Below, in pieces: positions 16,264 to 23,105 of a stretch of DNA of 49,803 nucleotides (position 1 is its first letter; each line of letters starts with the position of its first letter). Both the position numbers and the translations under genes were made by a program. The notes beneath the pieces were generated by a model, which saw only the letters and a program-made list of their open reading frames with translations, ran no database searches and was not told the origin of the DNA. Source of the stretch: Candidatus Peribacteria bacterium (GTDB lineage Bacteria > Patescibacteriota > Gracilibacteria > Peribacterales > Peribacteraceae); contig JABICL010000004.1 in the NCBI GenBank assembly GCA_018652265.1, forward strand, positions 1 through 49,803, given 5' to 3'.

Positions 16264-18501
16264 ATGCTCCTACTTGTCCGAATCCAGCAATGGGAAGAGA
16301 AAGAGGCTAAAACAGAGCCAATTTTTGCGCAACTTCTTACAAATCTTCACGAGCAATTAAAGAATAAAAAAATAAGTATGGAAATGGTTTCATATAGACA
16401 ACATGTATATTTCTATATGCAAATTCCAGATAATCTTCGTGAGCTTATAGAAGGACAGATATATGCGATATATCCAGATGCTGTAATAGAAGAGCAGTTT
16501 GAAGATTATGCAAAAAAGGAAAATATAAAAGATGGGATTCTGCTTTCTTCGCAGTTTGGTAGCAAGAGGACAGACCTATATCCATGGAAACGCTTTGATG
16601 AATTTGAGCGTGATTCTCTTGCAGGACTTCTTACTGTAATGAGCAAGGCAAAAGAAGGAGAGCAACTTTGGGCACAGGTTGTAGTAAGCCCAAGACAAGA
16701 TAATTTTAAATTTAATGTGAGTCGTACATTTAAGTTTTTCCGTAACCGAATACGAAAGTGGTTTCGTTTGCGTGATTATGTAAAAGCAAGATCTCAAAAG
16801 GGCTTTAGAACACGTGAAAGAGATGCAATAAGTTCTAAAACAGAAGAAAGGCAATATGATGTTAGTGTTCGTGTTGCAGCTTTTGCAGGAGATGCAGATA
16901 AAGCCCAAAATCAGCTTAAGGCTCTTGAACAAGCTTATTTCCAGTTCAATACCATAGATCACAATGGTTTTACAATTGGAAGTCGTTTACGTGGAGAGGC
17001 AGCGCTCAAGCGTTGGAAAAATAGAGGATTAAGTGGAGGTTCTCTTATGGGAATAAAAGAGCTGGCAGGGATGTACCATTTCCCGGATCCAGACATAGTT
17101 CCACACATAGTTCATGTGATGGCCAGAAGATCTGAACCGCCTATGGATTTACCAAAAGCAGGGGAGAGCGATGTGATTCCTTTTGGTCATTCAAATTATC
17201 ATAATCAAAAAATTCCTTTTGGAATATTACGTGCTGATAGATCGAGACATTTGTATGTGGTAGGAAAATCTGGAACAGGAAAATCTAAAATGCTTGAGCA
17301 TTTAATAGCTAGAGATATGCAAGATGGAAAGGGGGTATGTGTGATGGATCCTCATGGTGATTTGGTAGATGCAGTCATAAAGCAGGTTCCGGAAGATCGT
17401 ATAGATGATGTTGTTTATTTCAATCCAATGGATACAGAGTTTCCGGTAGCTTTTAATCCTATGGAAGCTGTAGATCCTAAGCTTAAGCTTCGAGTAACAA
17501 TTGGATTTATAGAGATTTTCAAAAAGCTATTTGGAGCAAACTGGACTCCTAGGCTTGAACATGTGCTCAGACAGACAACTCTTGCTCTACTTGATTCGAA
17601 GGGGACAACAGTATTTTCGATTTTGAAAATGCTTAGTGACAAGAACTACAGGCAGACTATCGTAAGTAGAATAGAAGACTCGGTAGTAAAAAACTTCTGG
17701 GTAAACGAATTTGCAGCATGGAGTGAGAAGTTTGATAACGAAGCAATTACTCCACTTCTAAACAAAGTAGGTCAGCTTGTTTCTACAAACTTGATAAGAA
17801 ATATAATTGGTCAGCCATTTAATACTTTTAATATAAGAGACATAATGGATAACCAGAAGATCCTTTTGGTTAAGCTAAATAAGGGGTTACTTGGAGAGGA
17901 AAATGCAGCTCTACTTGGAGCTATGATGATTACAAAAATTCAGCAGGCAGCACTTGAACGAGCTGAGATGGATGAAAGCGAGAGAAAGACTTTTTATCTG
18001 TATTGTGATGAGTTCCAGTATTTTGCCACAGATACATTTGCAGAAATTTTGTCTGAAGCTAGAAAGTACAAGCTTTCTCTTACTGTTGCTCATCAGTATA
18101 TGGGACAGCTTATAGATAAGGTAAAAACAACAGTTTTTGGAAACATAGGAACAATAGTTTCGTTCCGTGTCGGAGCAGAAGATGCTGTGAGTTTGGAGAA
18201 AGAGTTTACTCCTATATTTAATGTTCGAGATATTATCAATTTAGCAGTAAGAGAGTTTTATATAAAAATGAGTGTAAATGGTCAGACGCGTGATGCTTTC
18301 TCTGCAACTACTATGGATTGCGAAACTCCGGAGGATAATTATGCAAAACGAATAATAGAGCGATCTCGTGAGAATTATGCGAAGCCAAAGAAGGATGTAG
18401 AAGATTTGCTTCAGAAATGGGATGAGAGTGGGGGAGATATTTCGGAGGAGGCTTGGTACAGTGGGGCTCTAGATGAGGAGTTTGAACCACCAATTGTATA
18501 G
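16264..18501 (+). CDS. VirD4/TraG-type conjugative coupling ATPase
   Basis: A 745-residue hexameric-type ATPase related to TraG/VirD4 and HerA (DUF87). The N-terminal 320 residues are a variable domain without clear membrane helices, containing basic stretches (KFFRNRIRKWFRLRDYVKAR). The motor contains Walker A VGKSGTGKSKM (about 332-342), GVCVMDPHGDLVDAVI, Walker B LYCDEFQYFA (about 577-586) and the sensor TVAHQYMGQL. The C-terminus is acidic. Such proteins bring substrates to type IV secretion channels or translocate DNA. The apparent lack of membrane anchors is common in CPR versions. It sits between two cysteine-rich paralogues, and its last eight codons are duplicated 60 bp downstream. 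Confidence 0.85.
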   Translation: MLLLVRIQQWEEKEAKTEPIFAQLLTNLHEQLKNKKISMEMVSYRQHVYFYMQIPDNLRELIEGQIYAIYPDAVIEEQFEDYAKKENIKDGILLSSQFGSKRTDLYPWKRFDEFERDSLAGLLTVMSKAKEGEQLWAQVVVSPRQDNFKFNVSRTFKFFRNRIRKWFRLRDYVKARSQKGFRTRERDAISSKTEERQYDVSVRVAAFAGDADKAQNQLKALEQAYFQFNTIDHNGFTIGSRLRGEAALKRWKNRGLSGGSLMGIKELAGMYHFPDPDIVPHIVHVMARRSEPPMDLPKAGESDVIPFGHSNYHNQKIPFGILRADRSRHLYVVGKSGTGKSKMLEHLIARDMQDGKGVCVMDPHGDLVDAVIKQVPEDRIDDVVYFNPMDTEFPVAFNPMEAVDPKLKLRVTIGFIEIFKKLFGANWTPRLEHVLRQTTLALLDSKGTTVFSILKMLSDKNYRQTIVSRIEDSVVKNFWVNEFAAWSEKFDNEAITPLLNKVGQLVSTNLIRNIIGQPFNTFNIRDIMDNQKILLVKLNKGLLGEENAALLGAMMITKIQQAALERAEMDESERKTFYLYCDEFQYFATDTFAEILSEARKYKLSLTVAHQYMGQLIDKVKTTVFGNIGTIVSFRVGAEDAVSLEKEFTPIFNVRDIINLAVREFYIKMSVNGQTRDAFSATTMDCETPEDNYAKRIIERSRENYAKPKKDVEDLLQKWDESGGDISEEAWYSGALDEEFEPPIV

Positions 18502-18561
18502 ACGCTTGCCACGGCGTAGTTTCAACGAAGCCGGGAGGAGTTTGAACCACCTATAGTCTAA
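18474..18561 (+). repeat. Direct duplication of the end of the TraG-type gene
   Basis: GAGGAGTTTGAACCACC occurs at 18475 within the final codons and again at 18535. The second copy continues as a remnant encoding EEFEPPIV and stop, the same peptide as the gene's own C-terminus but with different codons (ATAGTC for ATTGTA). Between them lies a short GC-rich hairpin-like stretch (CGCTTGCCACGGCG). The duplication may mark insertion of a small element at the gene end. Confidence 0.6.
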
Positions 18562-18564
18562 ATC

Positions 18565-18573
18565 TGGTAAACT
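18565..18573 (+). promoter_or_regulatory. Extended -10 promoter of cysteine-rich paralogue 2
   Basis: TGGTAAACT ends 8 nt before the ATG at 18582. It fits the TGn-extended pattern seen before the other paralogues. Confidence 0.4.
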
Positions 18574-18581
18574 GTGTCCCT

Positions 18582-20240
18582 ATGCAGAAGGAATGTAAGC
18601 AGTGCCAGAGTGGGTTTACAGTAGACGAGAGAGATCAGGCTTTTTATGAGAAAATGAAAGTTCCAGCGCCTACGTTTTGTCCTGATTGCAGATTGCAGCG
18701 TCGTCTGTCGTGGCGTGTTGAGAGGGTGTTGTATATGAATAAATGTGGTGCGACTGGTAAGAAAATACTTTCACAGTTTCCTCCAGGAAGTTCTTATAAA
18801 TCATATTTTCATGAAGCATGGTATGGAGACGGGTGGAATGCAAAAGATTACGGACGTGACTTCGATTTTTCTCGTCCGTTTTTTGAACAGTTTGATGAAC
18901 TAATTAAAAGTGTGCCACTCCTTGCAACAAATGTTGTGAACTTGCAGAACTGTGATTTCTTAAATCAATGCGGATGGTCAAAGAATTGCTATTTCACAAT
19001 AGAAGCAGATCACAATCAGGACTCTATGTATGGCTATCGTGTTTTCTTTAATAAAACATTTGTAGATTGCACCGAAATGATCACATCCGAGAGATGCTAT
19101 GAATGCATAGATTGTGAAAAGTGTTTTCAGCTCAAGTATTCACAGTTATGTGAGCAATGTAGTGATAGCTCTTTTCTTTTTGATTGTAGAAGTTGTTCAT
19201 ATTGTTTTGGATGTACAGGGCTCAGGCAAAAGAAGTTTTGTATGTTCAATGAGCAGCTAAAAGAAGAGGAATATAAAGAGAAAATCGCAATGTTTGATTT
19301 CTCCAATAGAGAGCATATTTCTGTTGCACAGAATCGTTTTGATGCTCTTAAGGGATCTCAGATACGAAAAGCTTTTATAGGAGAACAGAACGATAACGTG
19401 ACAGGTAATTATATTTATGAATCCAAAGATTGCTTTGATTGTTTTGGTATACGTGGATGCAGGGATTGCAGATATTGCCAATTGGTTCGTGATTCGAAAG
19501 ACTGTATGGACGTTTTTGTGTTTGGAGACAAGACAGAACGTGTGTATGAATCGGAGTGTTGTGGAGAGAATTTGAACAATGTACGATTTTGTACTGGCTG
19601 TTTTTCTGGTGCGCAAGATCTGACATACTGTTTCCAATGCATACAAACAACAGCACATTGCTTTGGATGTGTGGGGTTAAAAAAACAGGAATACTGCATA
19701 TTAAATAAGCAATATACAAAACGGGAATATGAGGAGATGATTCCAAAGATAATTGAACATATGAAAAAGACAGATGAGTGGGGAGAATTCTTTCCAGCAT
19801 CTATCTCTCCATATTCTTATAACGAAACTACTGCCAATGAATATTTTCCTCTATCAAAAGAGGATGTAGTTAAGTGTAGTTTGAAATGGCAGGATAATCT
19901 GCCGTTTACAAAAGGCAAAGAAACTATTTCTTGGGATGATATTCCAGATGATATAGACGAAGTTCCAGATTCTATAATCGATGAAATTATTGCATGTAAA
20001 GAGACTGGAAAAAATTATCGTATTACGAAACAAGAGTTAACCTTCTACAGAAATTTTCGTATTCCTATTCCGAAGCTTCATCCAGATGAACGCCACAAGA
20101 GAAGAATACAACTCAGAAATCCTAGGAAGCTCTGGAAAAGAGAATGTGGGAAGTGTGGAGAGGGGATTGATACTACTTATGCACCCGATAGGGAGGAAAT
20201 CGTTTACTGTGAGAAGTGTTATTTAGATACTGTCTACTAA
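18582..20240 (+). CDS. Cysteine-rich multi-zinc-ribbon protein, paralogue 2
   Basis: 552 residues with the same domain order as paralogue 1: N-terminal knuckles ECKQCQSGF and CPDCRLQRRLSWR, then DFDFSRPFFEQFDELI. A cysteine-dense middle follows (ERCYECIDCEKCFQ, LFDCRSCSYCFGC). The two internal modules are FGCTGLRQKKF (about 211) and FGCVGLKKQEY (about 362), with a conserved SPYSYNETTANEYFPLSKED region. The C-terminal ribbon has HPDERHKRR, ECGKCGEGI and YCEKCYLDTVY. The segment between the internal modules differs strongly from the other copies, as if the central part diversifies while both ends are kept. Followed by a convergent toxin-antitoxin pair. Confidence 0.8.
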   Translation: MQKECKQCQSGFTVDERDQAFYEKMKVPAPTFCPDCRLQRRLSWRVERVLYMNKCGATGKKILSQFPPGSSYKSYFHEAWYGDGWNAKDYGRDFDFSRPFFEQFDELIKSVPLLATNVVNLQNCDFLNQCGWSKNCYFTIEADHNQDSMYGYRVFFNKTFVDCTEMITSERCYECIDCEKCFQLKYSQLCEQCSDSSFLFDCRSCSYCFGCTGLRQKKFCMFNEQLKEEEYKEKIAMFDFSNREHISVAQNRFDALKGSQIRKAFIGEQNDNVTGNYIYESKDCFDCFGIRGCRDCRYCQLVRDSKDCMDVFVFGDKTERVYESECCGENLNNVRFCTGCFSGAQDLTYCFQCIQTTAHCFGCVGLKKQEYCILNKQYTKREYEEMIPKIIEHMKKTDEWGEFFPASISPYSYNETTANEYFPLSKEDVVKCSLKWQDNLPFTKGKETISWDDIPDDIDEVPDSIIDEIIACKETGKNYRITKQELTFYRNFRIPIPKLHPDERHKRRIQLRNPRKLWKRECGKCGEGIDTTYAPDREEIVYCEKCYLDTVY

Positions 20241-20251
20241 TATCACTGAAA

Positions 20252-20542
20252 TTATTTGTATATTTTATTCTTTCCACTATGTTTTCCAATATCCAAAACT
20301 AAGATCATAAGTTTTGCCTTTTTATCAAAATCCCAAACTATTCGAATATCTCCTGTAGCCCATGAGCTCATTTTTATACCATACTTCTTTGTAATAACTT
20401 TATGGGTTTTAAGGGATGGATGCCTAGGATTCAGTGATAGTGTTTGTAATGTTTTATATATTTTCTTTTTGAGTACATTATCTTTTCCTGCAATTTGTTT
20501 ATAGCATTTCCAAAATACTGGCTGAAATTCTAATTTGAACAT
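20252..20542 (-). CDS. RelE/YafQ-superfamily toxin (second pair)
   Basis: A 96-residue basic protein. Its core has the RelE-like order of an N-terminal helical hairpin (FWKCYKQIAGKDNVLKKKIYKTLQTL), a PSLKTHKVITKKYG segment, the central strands SSWATGDIRIVWDF and LMILVLDIGKHSG. The D-I-R-I-V-W strand and the terminal G-K-H correspond to conserved positions of RelE/YafQ-like mRNA interferases. It overlaps nothing but begins 9 bp after the end of the antitoxin gene, indicating an operon. It is not closely similar to the pair at 6578-7127. Confidence 0.75.
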   Translation of the reverse strand: MFKLEFQPVFWKCYKQIAGKDNVLKKKIYKTLQTLSLNPRHPSLKTHKVITKKYGIKMSSWATGDIRIVWDFDKKAKLMILVLDIGKHSGKNKIYK

Positions 20543-20551
20543 TGGATGAGA

Positions 20552-20854
20552 TTATACACCAAAGTTTTTCCTTGCCTGATCATCATCAAATACATCTACT
20601 ATCTTACCTTTTCCGCCTTTGTACTCCTGTATGGCTTTACCAATTCTAATCTCTTCCTCATCTGTCATATCTAAAGTAGGAAGATTATTGATCCATTCAG
20701 AATAATTTTGTTTTTGTCTTTTGCTATAAAATTCAGACAAGGCCAATTTTAAGATATCTGCTTCGGAAAGCAATTTTAACTGGCTTTGTAGAAACTTAAG
20801 CATATCTTTTAGTTCTTTTGTTTTGTTTATGCGGATTTGTGAATAATTAGGCAT
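20552..20854 (-). CDS. Antitoxin-like protein of the second toxin-antitoxin pair
   Basis: A 100-residue protein directly upstream of the RelE-like toxin gene. The N-terminal 50 residues (YSQIRINKTKELKDMLKFL, then LLSEADILKLALSEFY) look like a ribbon-helix-helix DNA-binding domain. The remainder is acidic and probably wraps the toxin, with DDDQARKNFGV at the very end, as in other antitoxins placed before RelE-type toxins. The assignment rests on size, composition and position more than on a family motif. Confidence 0.65.
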   Translation of the reverse strand: MPNYSQIRINKTKELKDMLKFLQSQLKLLSEADILKLALSEFYSKRQKQNYSEWINNLPTLDMTDEEEIRIGKAIQEYKGGKGKIVDVFDDDQARKNFGV

Positions 20855-20960
20855 AAGTGGGGTAGTAGAGAGGTAACAACATGTACATAATAGGGTATTA
20901 AATGTTGAATGTCAATACCATTGCCCTGAGTGCAGCCTGGGCAAACAATCAGTCATTGTA

Positions 20961-20969
20961 TGTGATAAT
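20961..20969 (+). promoter_or_regulatory. Extended -10 promoter of cysteine-rich paralogue 3
   Basis: TGTGATAAT ends 12 nt before the GTG start at 20982, with no Shine-Dalgarno. A small palindrome TTGCCC...GGGCAA lies just upstream (around 20919-20944) and could be an operator. Confidence 0.5.
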
Positions 20970-20981
20970 ATTGCGTTTATA

Positions 20982-22649
20982 GTGCAAAAAGAATGCAAAG
21001 CTTGCGGCATAGAGTTTGAGATTACAGATGAAGATCTGGATTTTTACGAGAGAGTTTCGCCTGTGTTTGGTGGAAATAAAATACAAGTTTCGTCTCCAGA
21101 AATTTGCCCGAATTGCAGAGCTCAAAATAGATTTACCTTTCGCAATTTTTTCAATTTATACAAGAGAAAGTCAGATCTATCTGGAAAAGAAATTATATCT
21201 ATGTATTACGAAGATTCTAAGTTTCCTGTTTATGACATACAGGAGTGGTGGAGTGATAAGTGGGATGCATCAGACTACGGTAAAGATGTCGATCTAGGTT
21301 CTCCGATTTTTCCACAAATACAGGCACTTCATAATTCTGTACCACATATAAATATAGCAAATATACAATGTGAGAATTGTGATTACAGTAACCTCGCATT
21401 TCAAAGTAGGAATTGTTATTTGGTATTTGGGTGTGTTTTGAATGAGGGTTGTGCTTATGGACATATAGTGTGGCAAAGCAAGCATTGTTTTGATTGTTTA
21501 TACACATATAGAAGTGAATTTTGTTATGAGTGCATCGATTGTGTTGGTTGTTATAATTTGTTTTATTCACGAGATTCTGAGGATTGTTCAGATAGTGAGT
21601 ATCTAGCCAGATGTCAGTCTTGTAAGAATTGTTTTGGATGTGTGGGGCTAAAGCAGAAGGAATATTATATATTGAATGAAAAGGTTTCTAAGAACGAATA
21701 TGAGTCTAGAGTAAAGCATCTAAAGCAAAATATGGAAGTGTTCTACGAAAAGATGAAAGAACTTGAATCAAAAGAAGTAGCAAAGCACTACCATGGAAAA
21801 TCAAATGAAAATGTGACAGGGGATTATCTTTACTTCTGCAAGAATACATTTGATTCCTATGATCTGAAAAATTGTGAAGATTGCAAATATTGTGCAACTG
21901 ATGATAGCTTCAAAGATTGTCATGACTGTAATTTTTCTCCGCCATCAGCAGAGCTTTCGTATAGTAATATGTCCGTTACTGGTTTTCATATTCTATTTTG
22001 TCATCGCTGCGTAAGTAATTGTGCAGAGCTTCTTTATTGTGATGACTGTCATTCTAGTAAAAATTGTTTTGGATGTTTTGGTATGAATCAAAAAGAGTAC
22101 TGTATCTTAAATAAGCAGTATTCTCAGAATGAGTACGAGGCGCTAGTTCCGAAGATTATTGAGAAAATGAAGGAATGTGGGGAATGGAGTAAATACTTTC
22201 CAGTAGATCTATCTCCATTTGCTTATAACGAAACTGTAGCTCAAGAATACTTTCCACTGACAAAAGAAGAAGTAGAGTCTAAGGGGTGGAGATGGAGAGA
22301 TAAAGAAGATGATATTCCAGATGTAGAAAAAATAATTCCAGCCTCTAGACTTCCAGATGCTATATCTGACATTCCAGATGATATTCTTAACTGGGCTATA
22401 GAATGCGAAAAAACCAAGAGGCCATTTAGAATTGTAAAACAGGAATTAGAGTTCCATAGAAAAATGAATATTCCTGTACCACATTTGCATCCAGACGAAC
22501 GTCACAAACGAAGAATGCAGCTCAGAAATCCTAGGAAGCTCTGGCAGAGAGAATGTGGGAAGTGCAACAAAGAAATCCAGACAACGTACGATTCTTCGCG
22601 ACCAGAGATAATTTATTGTGAGAAGTGTTATTTATCAGAAGTTTATTAG
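20982..22649 (+). CDS. Cysteine-rich multi-zinc-ribbon protein, paralogue 3
   Basis: 555 residues starting with GTG, chosen because MQKECKACGIEF aligns with the starts of the other copies. It has the N-terminal knuckles C-x2-C and ICPNCRAQNRFTFRN, then DYGKDVDLGSPIFPQ, which is more diverged than in the others. In the middle, cysteines are spaced every 5-10 residues (NCDYSNLAFQSRNCY). Modules FGCVGLKQKEY (about 216) and FGCFGMNQKEY (about 366) are present. The SPFAYNETVAQEYFPLTKEE region and the C-terminal ribbon (HPDERHKRR, ECGKCNKEI, YCEKCYLSEVY) are nearly identical to paralogues 1 and 2. The stop codon lies inside a long inverted repeat (22598-22665). Confidence 0.8.
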   Translation: MQKECKACGIEFEITDEDLDFYERVSPVFGGNKIQVSSPEICPNCRAQNRFTFRNFFNLYKRKSDLSGKEIISMYYEDSKFPVYDIQEWWSDKWDASDYGKDVDLGSPIFPQIQALHNSVPHINIANIQCENCDYSNLAFQSRNCYLVFGCVLNEGCAYGHIVWQSKHCFDCLYTYRSEFCYECIDCVGCYNLFYSRDSEDCSDSEYLARCQSCKNCFGCVGLKQKEYYILNEKVSKNEYESRVKHLKQNMEVFYEKMKELESKEVAKHYHGKSNENVTGDYLYFCKNTFDSYDLKNCEDCKYCATDDSFKDCHDCNFSPPSAELSYSNMSVTGFHILFCHRCVSNCAELLYCDDCHSSKNCFGCFGMNQKEYCILNKQYSQNEYEALVPKIIEKMKECGEWSKYFPVDLSPFAYNETVAQEYFPLTKEEVESKGWRWRDKEDDIPDVEKIIPASRLPDAISDIPDDILNWAIECEKTKRPFRIVKQELEFHRKMNIPVPHLHPDERHKRRMQLRNPRKLWQRECGKCNKEIQTTYDSSRPEIIYCEKCYLSEVY

Positions 22650-22665
22650 ATTTATCTCTGGTCGC
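22598..22665. terminator. Long inverted repeat spanning the end of paralogue 3
   Basis: GCGACCAGAGATAA (22598-22611, coding) and TTATCTCTGGTCGC (22652-22665, after the stop) are perfect 14-bp inverted copies separated by 40 bp that include the stop codon. The RNA could fold over the gene end and act as a terminator or 3' stabilising hairpin; no clear U-run follows. Confidence 0.45.
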
Positions 22666-22678
22666 TATTTGTTCTAAT

Positions 22679-22885
22679 TTATGCCGCAAGAATTCGTTCA
22701 TGAAACTGAGTTCTTTGATCTCTTATAGTATGAGTAGCAACAGATTCAGGAGCTTCGATTGATTCTAGCGCTCGACGTTGGCTCTCTGCTTGTAGATCTT
22801 TAATTGCTCGTTCATGTGGAGATTCTACTACAGGAGTCGGAGGCGCTTCTGGATATGCCGTTGGTGGAAATTCTGCTGTTTCCAT
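22679..22885 (-). CDS. Small hypothetical protein (68 aa)
   Basis: A minus-strand frame from the ATG at 22885 encodes METAEFPPTAYPEAPPTP and continues with VVESPHERAIKDLQAESQRR to a helical end. A longer frame from 22939 would add a hydrophobic stretch (LGLIFCFVLFPLLHI), which might be a signal anchor, but its leader shows no better start. Proline-rich then charged helical, no family recognised. It lies in the 450-bp gap between paralogues 3 and 4, which otherwise holds no feature besides the promoter at 23087. Confidence 0.4.
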   Translation of the reverse strand: METAEFPPTAYPEAPPTPVVESPHERAIKDLQAESQRRALESIEAPESVATHTIRDQRTQFHERILAA

Positions 22886-23086
22886 GATGTGTAGGAGGGG
22901 GAAAAGTACGAAACAAAAAATAAGTCCTAGCTCTTGCAAGGACTGAGATATTGTTAGTTACAATTAGGAATTATTCATGCAATACCAGCCCTCGCTGTGA
23001 GCAGCGTTATTCATGGAGCAGAGGATGGTGTGGAAGAAATGCATTACATATTCATACTAGAGCGTGAGCAGATACATGTCAATTTT

Positions 23087-23095
23087 TGCTATAAT
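23087..23095 (+). promoter_or_regulatory. Extended -10 promoter of cysteine-rich paralogue 4
   Basis: A perfect TGCTATAAT ends 10 nt before the ATG at 23106. Its position decides the start: the in-frame ATGs at 23064 and 23076 lie upstream of the promoter. Confidence 0.6.
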
Positions 23096-23105
23096 CCACT
23101 CCCCA

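Noticed and set aside
19257-19800. Overlapping minus-strand frames in paralogue 2
   Set aside because: All are shadows of the cysteine-rich coding sequence (TGY codons read as ACA/GCA on the other strand); no start signals.
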